A stretch of 64,000 nt of DNA from Paractinoplanes tereljensis (GCF_016862435.1 NZ_BOMY01000041.1:186001-250000), one strand, 5' to 3'. Positions 28,056 to 38,011 are shown, counted from the stretch's first letter. Notes: a model not told the origin generated them from the letters alone. Made by a program: numbers and translations.

Positions 28056-31000
28056 ATGAAGAAGATCGCACTCGTGGTGGCCCTGGCCATCACGGCGAAC
28101 GCCCTCTCGGCACCGGCCTACGCCGCCGTGCCCAAGACCATCGCCAAACCCAAGGCGGTGCCGTCGGCGCCGGGAAAGTACGTGAAGCCCGGCGCCGCGG
28201 TCACCGACCCGACCGCCGACCGGAACATGCGCGCGGCGCCCGCGGTCACCTGGCCGTCGACCGTGAGCAAGGCCGCCGCGTCCATCAAGGTTTCGTCGGC
28301 GGACGTGCGGACGGAGGTCGTCGACCGGTCGAAGACCGCCGGACGGCCACTGGTCGTCAAGCTGTCCCGCACGGACAGCGCCAAGGCGGCCGCCGGCGGC
28401 TCGGCCCGGGTCACCATCGACACGTCCGGCTTCCGGGACGCCTACGGCGGCGACTGGGCCGGCCGGCTGCGGCTGGTCAGCCTGCCCGAGTGCGCGCTGA
28501 CCACCCCGGACGCGGCCGGGTGCGCGCAGACCGACCTGGCCACCACCCGGGACGCGAGCGGCGCGGCGCTGAGCGCGACCGTCCCGCTCGCGGCCGGCTC
28601 GATGGTGGCCCTGGCGTCCGGGCCGCAGTCGACCGGCGGTGGTGGCGACTACTCGGCCACCGCGCTCTCGCCGACCAGCACCTGGAGCGCGGGCGGGCAG
28701 TCGGGCGACTTCAGCTGGTCCTACCCGATGGCCACACCGAACGCGTTCGGCGGCCCCTCGCCCTCGGTCGGACTGTCCTATTCCGCGCAATCGCTGGACG
28801 GAAAGACCGCGGCGTCCAACAGCCAGCCGTCCTGGATCGGGGACGGCTTCGACTACTCCTCCGGGGCGATCAGCCGCACCTATCCGGCCTGCGCCGACGA
28901 CGGCAAGACCGGGATCGGCGACCTCTGCTGGGGCACCGACAACGCGGCCATCTCGTTGCCGGGACACTCCGGCGAGCTGATCCAGGTCTCCACCAGCCCG
29001 GACGTGTGGAAGCTGAAGAACGACGACGGGACCCGGGTCGAGCGCCTGACCGGGGCGAGCAACGGCGCCCGCAACGGCGAGCACTGGAAGGTCTCCACCA
29101 CCGACGGCTGGGAGTACTGGTTCGGTCTCAACCAGCTCCCCGGCTGGAGCACCGGCAAGGCCACCACCCAGTCCGTCTACACCGTGCCGGTGTTCGGCAA
29201 CAACGCGGGCGAGCCGTGCTATAACGCCACCTTCGCCAGCGCCTGGTGCACCCAGGCGTACAGCTGGAATTTGGACTATGTCGTTGATCCGCACAACAAC
29301 AGCGAGAGCTTCTGGTACGCCCCCGAGACCAACAATTACGCCCGCAACGTCACCGCTTCCTCGGTGTCGACGTACACCCGGGGCGGCCACCTGGACCGCA
29401 TCGAGTACGGCACCCGGCGCGAGGGTGGGGTGGACAGCACCTACTCGGTCGGCGCCGCTCCGGCCCGGGTGCTGTTCGGCGTGCAGGACCGATGTGTGAC
29501 CCAGGGTTCGACCTGCACCTCGTCGACCCCGTCGAACTGGCCGGACGTGCCGTGGGACATGCAGTGCACGTCGGCCACGTCCTGCTCGACCGTGTTCGCG
29601 CCGGGCTTCTTCACCCAGAAGATGCTGGCCACGGTGACCACCCAGGTCTGGAGCGGCACCGGCACCGACTACCGGGACGTGCAGCGCTGGACGCTCGACC
29701 ACGTCTTCAAGGACCCCGGTGACGGGCGGGCCAAGACCCTCTGGCTCAACGGCGTCGGCGTCACCGGCCTGAACGGAACGCCGGTCAGCACCCCGGGGGT
29801 GACCTTCACCGGCGTGCAGCTCGGCAACCGGGTCGACAAGGCCGCGACCAAGGACCCGATCATCCGGTTCCGGATCTCCTCGGTGGTCAACGAGGCCGGC
29901 GGCGTGGTGGCGGTGACCTACTCGCAGCCGGAGTGCGTGCTCGGCTCGAACATGCCGGCCGCCGCCGACACCAACACCAAACGCTGCTATCCGGTCTGGT
30001 GGACGCCGTACGGCGGCACGGCCGCCACGTTCGACTGGTTCCACAAGTACGTGGTGACCGGCGTGACCGTGGCCGACCCGACCGGGCACAACGCGACCCA
30101 GGTCACCACCTACAGCTACGACAGTCCGGCCTGGCACGCCGACGACAGCGAGCTGGTGCCGGCCAACCACCGCTCGTGGGGACAGTGGCGCGGTTACTCC
30201 CGGGTGCGGACGGTGACCGGCGCCGCCGACAGCAACCGGCAACAGGCCGACACCATCTACTTCCGCGGCATGCACGGCGACAAGACCAGCTCCGGCACCC
30301 GGACGGTCACCATCCCGGCCGACCCGGACTTCGGCGGCGATGCGGTCAACGACGAGAACTGGCTCTACGGCCAGAGCCGGGAGACCATCGTCTACAACGG
30401 CGTCGGGGACACCGCCCCGGTCCTGTCCAAGACGCTGACCACGCCGTGGGCGCACGGGCCCACCGCGACCCGCACCCGCAACGGCATCACCACCAGCGCG
30501 TACGTGGTGAACACCAAGTCGTCCACCACCAAGATGGCGCTCGACGCGGCCCGCGGCTGGCTCACCAGCTCGACCAGCAACACGTTCGACTTCGACGCCG
30601 GTACGGCCGATCCGATCGGCCGGATCGTCCGGACCGAGGACCTCAACGACGTCTCGACCGCCGACGACGACCGGTGCACCACGACGACGTACGCCACCGA
30701 CCCGGCCGGGCGGATCCGGAACGCCGTGGCCGAGCAACGCAAGGTCGCGGTGAACTGCTCCACCACCCCGAACCTGGCCACCGACGTTGTCTCGGACACC
30801 CGCACCATTTACGACCAAGCCACCACCTTCGACCAGAAGGTCACCCTCGGCGAAGTCGCCCAGAGTGAACAGTTGGCCGACGTCACTGGCGGCACGCCGC
30901 GCTACCTGGCCAAGAACAAGGCCACCTACGACAAGTACGGCCGGGTGCTCACCTCGAAGGACACCCTCGGCTACCAGACCACCACCGAGTACACGCCCAA

Positions 31001-34000
31001 GGCCGGTTCGCTGCCCACCGGCGTGCTCACCACCAACGCGAAGGGCTGGGTCAGTTCGACCACGCTCGATCCCGCATACGGAAACCCGGTCTCCAAGCTC
31101 GACCCGAACGGGGCCCGGACCGATCTCGAGTACGACGCGCTCGGCCGGCTCGTCCGGGTGTGGGAGCCCGGGCGGGACCGGGCGACGCAGAGCCCGAGCG
31201 CGCAGTACGCGTACGTGCTGGGCGGCACCACCTCCGCCTCCTCGGTCGCCACCGCGACGCTGAACACCGACGGCACCGGCTACAACACCACCTACCAGGT
31301 GTACGACGGGCAGCTGCGGCCGCGCCAGACGCAGACGCCAGCGCCCGGCGGTGGCGTGATCCTGACCGACACCCTGTACGACTCGCGCGGACTCGCGGTG
31401 CAGGCGAACGCGGCCTACTTCCAGGCCGGGATCTCCTGGGGGCAGCTGTTCGTCCCCAGCTCACCGACGCCAGGACGGACGATCACCGGGTACGACAACG
31501 CGGGCCGTGCCACCGACGTGGTCTTCCAGGCCAACGGCGTGGAGAAGTATCGAACCACCACGAGGTTCGGCGGTGACCACACCGACGCCTCGGCCCCACC
31601 GGGCGGCACCGCTACGACCACCTGGATGAACGCGATCGGGCAGGTCACCAAGCACGTCCAGTACCACTCGAACGTGCCGGCCGGGGACCAGGCCGTCACC
31701 CGGTACGAGTTCGACAAGCGCGGGAACAGCTCGAAGATCACCGACCCGATGGGGAGCGTCTGGACCTTCGAGTACGACCAGCGCGGCCGGTTGACCGCGA
31801 CCGACGACCCGGACCGTGGCGCCACCACGTACACCTACGACGACGCCGACCAGCAGCTCACCGTGACCGATGCGCGGCACATCACCCGCACGAACGTCTA
31901 CGACGAGCTGGGCCGGGTGGCCGACCGCTGGCAGGGCCCGGCGGGCACCGGAACACTGCTGTCCCGGACCACCTTCGACACGCTGCGCAAAGGACTGCAG
32001 ACCGCCAGCACGAGGTACGCCGACGACGGCTCGCAGTACACGTCCTCGATCGGCGGGTACGACGCCGCCGGCCAGGTGACCAGCGCGTCGGTCACCATCC
32101 CGGCCACCGAGGGACTACTGGCCGGCACGTACACCACCACGACCCGGTACAACGCGGACGGTTCGGTGAAGTCGGCGACACTGCCACGGATCGGCGGCAA
32201 CGCGGTCGCCGCGCTTCCCGAGGAGACGATCCAGTACGGCTACAACAGCCTGGGCCTGCCGACCACGCTGTCCGGCCTGAACACGTACGTGACCGGGACT
32301 GCGTACGACAGCTTCGGCCGGCTCAGCACCACCGTCTACTCCGACGGCGGCGGCAAGGAACTGGCCCAGCTCTACGCCTACGACCCGGCCACCGGCCGGC
32401 TGGCCGAGCACGGCGTCTTCAACAACAAGACCGGGGCCGTCTTCCAGGACGAGTACCCGGAGTACGACGCGGCCGGCAACGTGCTGTCGATCAAGGACAA
32501 GACCGCGCAGTACGGCGCCGGCCCGGACGACAACCAGTGCTTCCAGTACGACTACTACAGTCGGCTCACCCAGGCGTGGACTCCGGCCGACGGCAACTGT
32601 GGCACGGCCGAACCGGTCAACCCGGTCCTCGGTGGCCCGGCCCCGTACTGGCAGACCTGGAAGTACTACGAGAACGGCGACCGCCTCTCGCAGACCGACC
32701 ACGTGAGCGGCGGCACCACCACCGCCACGTCGGCCTATCCGGCGGCGACCGCGGACAGGCCGCACGCGCAGACCCGGGTCGACTACACCGGCGTCGGCGG
32801 GACGAAGACCAACACCTACGCCTACGACGAGGCCGGCAATCTGGTCGGCCGCAACGTCGCCGGGACGCCGGCGCAGGCGCTGACCTGGGATGCCGAGGGC
32901 CATCTGGCCAAGGTCAAGGACACCAACGGCACCACCTCCTACGTGTACGACGCCGGCGGCTCCCGGCTGATCGCCCACGACTCCACCGGGGCGACGCTCT
33001 ACCTGGGCAGTCAGCAGCTGCACGTGTCACTGGGCAACCAGGTGGCAGCCACCCGGTTCTACGGCTCCGGGGCGGTCCGCACCTCGACCGACGGGCTGTG
33101 CTGGCTGACCTCGGACCACCACGGCACCAACAATCTGACGTTCCAGGCGGCGACGCTGGCGAAGTCCCAGCGGCGCTCGACGCCGTTCGGCTCGTCCCGG
33201 GACGCCACCACCAGCTGGGTCACCGATCGGGGCTTCGTCGGCGGCTACACCGATCCGACCGGGCTCACCCAGCTCGGGGCGCGGCCGTATGACACGTCGC
33301 TGGGCCGGTTCGTCTCGGTCGACCCGGTGTTCGACTCGGGTGACCCGCAGAGCTTCAACGGGTACGCCTACTCGCACAACAACCCGGTGACCAACTCCGA
33401 CCCGAGCGGTCTGATGGACACGTTCTTCGTCTATCTGGGCAGCAGCTTCGGAAGCTTCACCAGCGGCGGCTACCGCTACTACTACGAGAAGGACTACTAC
33501 GCGCTCTGCCGTTCGGACGGCGCCTGCCTGTACTCCGGCGACCGGCTGGTCGTCTTCGTCGACTTCTACCTGCTGTTCCGGGTCAAGATCCCGGTGAAGA
33601 TGACGTACGGGCCGCTCGCCGCGCCCAAACCGGTCATCCCGCTCGACCGCTGCATCACCCCGCCGCCCCCGCCCCCGCCGCCGCCGAGCTGCGGGTTCTG
33701 GGACTTCAAGTGCGGCGTGAAGCATCCCGGCTGGTGGTGGAGCGGTAACAAGGGCTGGGTTCAGGGTGCCGTCGCCGTGGCGGGCGTCGGGGTGTGCGTC
33801 TTCACGGCCGGGGCGGGCTGCGTGATCGCCGGCGCGGTCGGGGCGGGCATCTCGATGGCCGACCGCACCTACGACTTCGTCCACAACAAGAAATACAACG
33901 ACGGCGCCGCGGCCTGGGGCGGGTTCGCCCTGGGTATGGGAGTCGACACGCTCGGCATGGTGCCGGCCGTCCGAGGGCTGGGCGCTTACGCCGGGCGGAT

Positions 34001-34409
34001 CAAGAATCCGGCGCTCGCGGCGCTCGTCAAGGAAGGCGACGAGGCGATCGACGTCGGGAGCAACGCGCACCTGGCTCTGGGAGTCGACGACTACCTCGAC
34101 GATTTCGCCCGGGAGGTCGGCGGGAAGACCTGGAAGCAGTCGCCGTTCAGCAAGTTCTGGAAAGGCGGAGCCAGCGTCGACCCGGAGAACCTCAAGCCGA
34201 TGATCGATTCGGTGGTCCGGTCCAAGGGCGGCAAGATGAGCTTCAACATGCAGGGCATGGATGACGTCGAGGGCATCGTGGCCGGAACGTCCAACCTCGG
34301 GTACAAGATGACCAGCAAGGAGCTCCAGCACATCTGTGGAAGCTCCGCCGCGCTGGCAATCACCACGTTCTACGCCAACAAAACCACTCTCGCGTCCGCA
34401 CCCTGTTAA
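28056..34409 (+). CDS. Secreted RHS-repeat protein with variable C-terminal tail (polymorphic-toxin type)
   Basis: 2117-aa exported protein. A signal peptide (residues 1-24, ending APAYA) precedes an N-terminal region with PSVGLSYSAQSLDG and WIGDGFDY typical of actinobacterial RHS proteins, then YD/RHS repeats (about 950-1650; EYDQRGRLTATDD, TYDDADQQLTVTD, YDELGRVADRW). The RHS core signature GRFVSVDPVFDS...YSHNNPVTNSDPSG ends near residue 1786. The remaining 330 residues vary in such proteins: a Tyr-rich linker, a polyproline run, a hydrophobic Gly/Ala segment (about 1905-1935) and a basic C-terminal 120 residues ending in Cys with no family I recognise. AGGAGAGG (28044-28051) precedes the ATG. 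It forms an operon with the FG-GAP gene before and the small gene after. Toxin activity is inferred from architecture only. Confidence 0.9.
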   Translation: MKKIALVVALAITANALSAPAYAAVPKTIAKPKAVPSAPGKYVKPGAAVTDPTADRNMRAAPAVTWPSTVSKAAASIKVSSADVRTEVVDRSKTAGRPLVVKLSRTDSAKAAAGGSARVTIDTSGFRDAYGGDWAGRLRLVSLPECALTTPDAAGCAQTDLATTRDASGAALSATVPLAAGSMVALASGPQSTGGGGDYSATALSPTSTWSAGGQSGDFSWSYPMATPNAFGGPSPSVGLSYSAQSLDGKTAASNSQPSWIGDGFDYSSGAISRTYPACADDGKTGIGDLCWGTDNAAISLPGHSGELIQVSTSPDVWKLKNDDGTRVERLTGASNGARNGEHWKVSTTDGWEYWFGLNQLPGWSTGKATTQSVYTVPVFGNNAGEPCYNATFASAWCTQAYSWNLDYVVDPHNNSESFWYAPETNNYARNVTASSVSTYTRGGHLDRIEYGTRREGGVDSTYSVGAAPARVLFGVQDRCVTQGSTCTSSTPSNWPDVPWDMQCTSATSCSTVFAPGFFTQKMLATVTTQVWSGTGTDYRDVQRWTLDHVFKDPGDGRAKTLWLNGVGVTGLNGTPVSTPGVTFTGVQLGNRVDKAATKDPIIRFRISSVVNEAGGVVAVTYSQPECVLGSNMPAAADTNTKRCYPVWWTPYGGTAATFDWFHKYVVTGVTVADPTGHNATQVTTYSYDSPAWHADDSELVPANHRSWGQWRGYSRVRTVTGAADSNRQQADTIYFRGMHGDKTSSGTRTVTIPADPDFGGDAVNDENWLYGQSRETIVYNGVGDTAPVLSKTLTTPWAHGPTATRTRNGITTSAYVVNTKSSTTKMALDAARGWLTSSTSNTFDFDAGTADPIGRIVRTEDLNDVSTADDDRCTTTTYATDPAGRIRNAVAEQRKVAVNCSTTPNLATDVVSDTRTIYDQATTFDQKVTLGEVAQSEQLADVTGGTPRYLAKNKATYDKYGRVLTSKDTLGYQTTTEYTPKAGSLPTGVLTTNAKGWVSSTTLDPAYGNPVSKLDPNGARTDLEYDALGRLVRVWEPGRDRATQSPSAQYAYVLGGTTSASSVATATLNTDGTGYNTTYQVYDGQLRPRQTQTPAPGGGVILTDTLYDSRGLAVQANAAYFQAGISWGQLFVPSSPTPGRTITGYDNAGRATDVVFQANGVEKYRTTTRFGGDHTDASAPPGGTATTTWMNAIGQVTKHVQYHSNVPAGDQAVTRYEFDKRGNSSKITDPMGSVWTFEYDQRGRLTATDDPDRGATTYTYDDADQQLTVTDARHITRTNVYDELGRVADRWQGPAGTGTLLSRTTFDTLRKGLQTASTRYADDGSQYTSSIGGYDAAGQVTSASVTIPATEGLLAGTYTTTTRYNADGSVKSATLPRIGGNAVAALPEETIQYGYNSLGLPTTLSGLNTYVTGTAYDSFGRLSTTVYSDGGGKELAQLYAYDPATGRLAEHGVFNNKTGAVFQDEYPEYDAAGNVLSIKDKTAQYGAGPDDNQCFQYDYYSRLTQAWTPADGNCGTAEPVNPVLGGPAPYWQTWKYYENGDRLSQTDHVSGGTTTATSAYPAATADRPHAQTRVDYTGVGGTKTNTYAYDEAGNLVGRNVAGTPAQALTWDAEGHLAKVKDTNGTTSYVYDAGGSRLIAHDSTGATLYLGSQQLHVSLGNQVAATRFYGSGAVRTSTDGLCWLTSDHHGTNNLTFQAATLAKSQRRSTPFGSSRDATTSWVTDRGFVGGYTDPTGLTQLGARPYDTSLGRFVSVDPVFDSGDPQSFNGYAYSHNNPVTNSDPSGLMDTFFVYLGSSFGSFTSGGYRYYYEKDYYALCRSDGACLYSGDRLVVFVDFYLLFRVKIPVKMTYGPLAAPKPVIPLDRCITPPPPPPPPPSCGFWDFKCGVKHPGWWWSGNKGWVQGAVAVAGVGVCVFTAGAGCVIAGAVGAGISMADRTYDFVHNKKYNDGAAAWGGFALGMGVDTLGMVPAVRGLGAYAGRIKNPALAALVKEGDEAIDVGSNAHLALGVDDYLDDFAREVGGKTWKQSPFSKFWKGGASVDPENLKPMIDSVVRSKGGKMSFNMQGMDDVEGIVAGTSNLGYKMTSKELQHICGSSAALAITTFYANKTTLASAPC

Positions 34410-34422
34410 CGAGGCCGACCAG

Positions 34423-34977
34423 ATGACCGACGTCCGTTCCGAGCCGGATCCGTTCTCCTTCGAGTCCGTTGTCCGGCGCCGGCCCACCGACCGCGAATAT
34501 GTGCCTCTGCACATCATCATGGCCGCGGCGCGGGAGCCCGGGACGGTCGTCGGCTTCTCCTTGGCCGATTTCACCGAGATCATGCGGAAGGCCGGCATGC
34601 TCGGCCTGCGCGACGCCAACCGGTTCATCGGCGACTTCGTCTTCGGGTTCTTCCCGGCCAAGGCGCCCCGCACCTACCTCACCTGGCCGGCACCGTTCCT
34701 GCTGGTGCCGGCCAGCCTCGGTGTCGATGTCGGCGCGACCGTGGCGGCCATCCGCCGGCAGTCGGCGGGCCGCCGGCTGGAGCTGAAACCCGGTGTGACC
34801 GCCGAGCTGCGGATCGGCGCCGGAGTGGCCGACTTCGACGGTGTCCACGACGACGCGGTCGTCGACGCGATCGAGCGGTTGAACGAGGACCTGCGCCGGC
34901 TCGACCCCGACAGCCCGGCGATCCTTCCCGAGCCCGACGACTGGCGACCCTTCTTTCCGGCCGACCGCACGCCGTGA
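34423..34977 (+). CDS. Unknown small protein, candidate immunity partner of the RHS tail
   Basis: 184-aa cytoplasmic protein with no signal peptide or membrane helix. It is acidic at its C-terminus (LRRLDPDSPAILPEPDDW) and has a central hydrophobic stretch (FIGDFVFGFFPAKAPRTYLT). I do not recognise a family. A GAGG Shine-Dalgarno (34411-34414) sits eight bases before the ATG and the gene begins 13 bases after the RHS stop, the position where immunity genes of RHS/polymorphic toxins are usually found. The immunity role is inference from position, size and acidity. Confidence 0.7.
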   Translation: MTDVRSEPDPFSFESVVRRRPTDREYVPLHIIMAAAREPGTVVGFSLADFTEIMRKAGMLGLRDANRFIGDFVFGFFPAKAPRTYLTWPAPFLLVPASLGVDVGATVAAIRRQSAGRRLELKPGVTAELRIGAGVADFDGVHDDAVVDAIERLNEDLRRLDPDSPAILPEPDDWRPFFPADRTP

Positions 34978-34999
34978 TTCTCCGGTTAGGGTCGAGGGC

Positions 35000-35659
35000 A
35001 TGACGCCAGCCGTTACCGCCAGCGCCTTCGACTCGCTGCGCCTCGACGCCGTGACCGACCAGGAGGCGCTGCGCCAGGCCTACGCCCTGCCCAGCGACGC
35101 GGCCGTGCGCAAGCAGATGATCGAGCTCACCGCGCAGACCCGGCAGCTGATCGCCTGCTCATCGCTGGTCCTGGTGGCCAGCGTCGACGCCGCGGGCAAC
35201 TGTGACGTCTCCCCGCGTGGCGGCCCGGCCGGGTTCGTCGCCGTCCTGGACGACCGGACGCTGGCGATCCCGGACGCGACCGGCAACAAGCGCCTGGACA
35301 CCCTGCAGAACGTCCTCGCCACCGGGCGGGCGGGGCTGCTGTTCATCATCCCGGGGCGCACCACGACGCTCCGGGTGAACGGCCGGGCCTGCGTCTCCAC
35401 CCGCCCCGACCTGCTGTCCCAGCTGACCGCGGTGGGCAAGCCGCCGGCCAGCGCGCTGGTGGTGGGGATCGAGGAGGCCTATCCGCACTGCCCGAAGGCG
35501 CTGCTGCGCGGCGGGGTATGGAAACCGGAGCAGTGGTTGCCGGCCGACGCCCAGCCGACCTCGGCCGAGGTGACGCTGGCCCAGTTGCGGATGCCGGGGC
35601 TGACCATCGCCGACATCGAGCAGAACGAGGCGGACGCGCTGAAGTACCGGTACGAGTAG
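35000..35659 (+). CDS. PPOX-class FMN-dependent flavoprotein, MSMEG_1061 type
   Basis: 219-aa split-barrel protein of the pyridoxamine-5'-phosphate oxidase-like superfamily. The sequence has the family features CSSLVLVASVDAAGNCDVSPRGGPAGFV, LAIPDATGNKRLDTLQNVLATGRAGLLFIIPG and LRVNGRACVST, followed by YPHCPKALLRGGVWKPEQW, which are the marks of the MSMEG_1061 subgroup. These are flavin-binding oxidoreductases of uncertain substrate. The ATG at 35000 lies seven bases after a TAGGGT -10-like box (34987-34992), suggesting its own leaderless promoter despite being only 22 bases after the previous stop. It is convergent with the GlxA-type regulator gene. Confidence 0.88.
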   Translation: MTPAVTASAFDSLRLDAVTDQEALRQAYALPSDAAVRKQMIELTAQTRQLIACSSLVLVASVDAAGNCDVSPRGGPAGFVAVLDDRTLAIPDATGNKRLDTLQNVLATGRAGLLFIIPGRTTTLRVNGRACVSTRPDLLSQLTAVGKPPASALVVGIEEAYPHCPKALLRGGVWKPEQWLPADAQPTSAEVTLAQLRMPGLTIADIEQNEADALKYRYE

Positions 35660-35666
35660 CGAACGC

Positions 35667-36632
35667 TCAGCGCGCCCGGCTGGTGCGGAAGACGTGCCGG
35701 TAGGTCTGCGGAGAGAGCGCCACCGACCGCTGAAAATGCATCCGCAGCGCCCCGGACGACCCGAATCCGGCCCGCTGCGCGACGGATTCGATCGTGTCAT
35801 CGGTCGACTCCAGCAGTTCCTGGGCGCAGCGGATGCGCTGCTGGAGCAGCCAGCGCAGCGGGCTGACCCCGGTCGCCTCGGCGAACCGGCGGGCGAAGGT
35901 GCGCCGGCTCATGCCGGCCTGCCGCGCCAGGTCGGACACGGTGAGTTGCTCGGCCAGGTGGCGCCGGGCCCAGTCCAGCACCGGGCTCAGGTCGGACCGG
36001 CGGGCGAGGCCGGCCGGCGGCTCGACGTACTGCGCCTGGGCGCCGTCGCGCTGCGGTGGCACCACCATCCGCCGGGCCACCGCGTCGGCCACCGTCGCGC
36101 CGTGGTCCGACGCGACAAGGTGCAGGCAGGCGTCCACGGCGGCGCCGGTGCCGGCCGAGGTGAGCACGTCGCCCTCGTCGACGAAGAGCACCCCGCCGTC
36201 GACCCGGACCCGCGGGAAGCGGTGCGCGAAGTCGACGACGTTCATCCAGTGCGTGGTGGCCCGCCGGCCGTCGAGCAGGCCAGCCGCGGCCAGCAGATAG
36301 GCGCCGGTGCAGATCGAGACCAGGCGGGCGCCGCGCCGGTGCGCCCGGCGCAGCCCGTCGAGCAGGTGACCGGGCGGGTCCAGCTGGGTCGGCCGGGCGC
36401 AGGCGGGGACGATGACCGTGTCCGCTGTCTCGAGCGCGTCCAGGTCGTACGGAACGTCGATGCTCATCCCGGCCGCGCTGCGCAACCGGCCCGGGGAAGC
36501 GGCGCACAGGCGCAGTTCGTACCACGGGTCGGCGAGGTCGGAGCGATCGATGCCGAAGACCTCGCAGGGCACCGCGAGCTCGAAGAGGGGCATCTGATCG
36601 GTCACCGGGATCGCCACGATGTGCGCGGGCAT
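35667..36632 (-). CDS. GlxA-family regulator (DJ-1/PfpI domain plus AraC HTH)
   Basis: 321-aa regulator. Residues about 1-190 form a class I glutamine amidotransferase-like/DJ-1 domain with the nucleophile-elbow Cys108 in VSICTGAYLLA. Residues about 215-315 hold two AraC helix-turn-helix motifs (LTVSDLARQAGMSRRTFARRF and TIESVAQRAGFGSSGALRMHF). The family responds to amides, nitriles or small metabolites, and the ligand here is unknown. The ATG at 36632 is six bases after a TAGGTT -10-like box (36639-36644, reverse) and lacks a Shine-Dalgarno, suggesting a leaderless message; an in-frame TTG at 36638 overlaps the spacer and is unlikely. It is divergent from the APC transporter by about 70 bases, which may be its target. 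Confidence 0.9.
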   Translation of the reverse strand: MPAHIVAIPVTDQMPLFELAVPCEVFGIDRSDLADPWYELRLCAASPGRLRSAAGMSIDVPYDLDALETADTVIVPACARPTQLDPPGHLLDGLRRAHRRGARLVSICTGAYLLAAAGLLDGRRATTHWMNVVDFAHRFPRVRVDGGVLFVDEGDVLTSAGTGAAVDACLHLVASDHGATVADAVARRMVVPPQRDGAQAQYVEPPAGLARRSDLSPVLDWARRHLAEQLTVSDLARQAGMSRRTFARRFAEATGVSPLRWLLQQRIRCAQELLESTDDTIESVAQRAGFGSSGALRMHFQRSVALSPQTYRHVFRTSRAR

Positions 36633-36703
36633 GGCCAAAACCTAGCGCCCTTTGGCCGCCCGGCGGCTGTCGGCGATCGGTCCGGCCCGCGAGGGTGATG
36701 GTC

Positions 36704-38011
36704 ATGCCGCCACCCGCACGAGGACTCACCTTCCCCCAGGGCACCGCCCTGTACGTGGGCGCGGTGCTGGGCAGCGGCGCGATCGCGCTGCCGGCCCTGG
36801 CCGCCCGGGCCGCCGGACCGGCCTCGCTGCTGGCCTGGCTCGGGCTGGTGCTCATGTCGATCCCGCTGGCCGCCACGTTCGCCGCGCTCGGCTCCCGCTT
36901 CCCGGACTCCGGTGGCGTGTCGACGTACGTGCGGCGGGCCTTCGGGGCGAACTGGGCCGGTCTGGTGGGGTGGTGCTTCTACCTGACGGTCCCGCCCGCG
37001 ATGGCCGCCGCGGCCATCTTCGCCGGCTCGTATGTGGCCGCCGCGGCGGGCGGCGGCACCGGCACCGTCCTGGGCACCGCCACCGCCCTGATCGCGACCG
37101 TCACCGTCGCGAACGTCTTCGGCCTGCGCGTCTCCGGCCGGCTCGCCCTCGGCCTCACCGTGGTGCTGGCATTGCTGCTGCTCACGGCGACGCTGACCGC
37201 GCTGCCGCACGCCGACGCCGACAACCTGCGCCCGTTCGCGCCGCACGGCTGGGCCGCCATCGGTTCGGCCGCCGCCCTGCTGGTCTGGAGCTTCTCCGGC
37301 TGGGAGGCGATGACGCACCTGTCGGGCGACTTCCGCCGGCCGGAGCGCGACATCGCCCGCACCACGAGCGCGGCCGTCGTCATCGTCGGCACGCTCTACC
37401 TGGCCGTCGCGACCGCGAGCATCCTGGTCCTCGGCCCGGCCGCGGGTGAGTCCGCCGCTCCCCTGGCGGACCTGCTGGCCCGGGGCATCGGCGGGGCCGG
37501 CAACACCCTCGGCGCGATCCTGGCCGTGCTTCTCACCCTGGGCGTGATGAACACCTACCAGGCCGGCGCGGCCAAGCTCGGCGCGGCCCTCGGCCGGGAC
37601 GCCGCCCTGCCTCGGTGGCTCGCCCCCGGCAGCGCGCCGGGCGACGTCCCGGTGCGCAGCGTGCTCGTCCTGGCCACCCTGGCCGGCCTGGCCCTGCTGG
37701 CGGTGGCCGTCTTCCACCACGCCGACCCGGAACCGCTTGTCCTGCTCACCACCGGCGCGTTCACCACGGTGTACGTCCTCGGCTCGGCCGCCGCCGTCCG
37801 GCTGCTGCCCCGGCGCTCGCCCGGCCGGCTGGCCGCGGTCATCTCGCTGATCGCGTCGCTGGCCCTGCTGACCACCACCGGCCGTTACCTGCTCTGGCCC
37901 CTGCTGCTCGCCGCCGCCTGCCTGCTCTACCTGCGACGAACGGCAGCTACCGAGAACGGGCGCGGAAACCGGGAAGCAACCCGGTCAGCGCCGCTCCCGC
38001 CGCGACGATGA
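36704..38011 (+). CDS. APC-superfamily amino acid permease
   Basis: 435-aa integral membrane protein with about 12 predicted helices. The N-terminal QGTALYVGAVLGSGAIALPALAA carries the Gly-rich unwound TM1 substrate motif of APC transporters, and WSFSGWEAMTHLSGDFRRPERDI is the TM6/loop signature. Best fit is the YjeH-like group, which exports neutral amino acids such as methionine and branched-chain amino acids; direction is inference. GAGGG (36691-36695) is eight bases before the ATG at 36704, favouring it over the ATG at 36698. The gene runs 65 bases into the convergent MFS gene. Confidence 0.88.
   Translation: MPPPARGLTFPQGTALYVGAVLGSGAIALPALAARAAGPASLLAWLGLVLMSIPLAATFAALGSRFPDSGGVSTYVRRAFGANWAGLVGWCFYLTVPPAMAAAAIFAGSYVAAAAGGGTGTVLGTATALIATVTVANVFGLRVSGRLALGLTVVLALLLLTATLTALPHADADNLRPFAPHGWAAIGSAAALLVWSFSGWEAMTHLSGDFRRPERDIARTTSAAVVIVGTLYLAVATASILVLGPAAGESAAPLADLLARGIGGAGNTLGAILAVLLTLGVMNTYQAGAAKLGAALGRDAALPRWLAPGSAPGDVPVRSVLVLATLAGLALLAVAVFHHADPEPLVLLTTGAFTTVYVLGSAAAVRLLPRRSPGRLAAVISLIASLALLTTTGRYLLWPLLLAAACLLYLRRTAATENGRGNREATRSAPLPPRR

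Noticed and set aside
24206-28093. Reverse open frame of 1295 codons over FG-GAP copy 2
   Set aside because: Same kind of GC-driven shadow; the forward frame has a Shine-Dalgarno, signal peptide and repeats.
28056-34409. Teneurin-like or type VI-linked RHS effector
   Set aside because: The protein has a Sec signal peptide and no PAAR or VgrG neighbours, so a secreted Gram-positive RHS protein is the better description.
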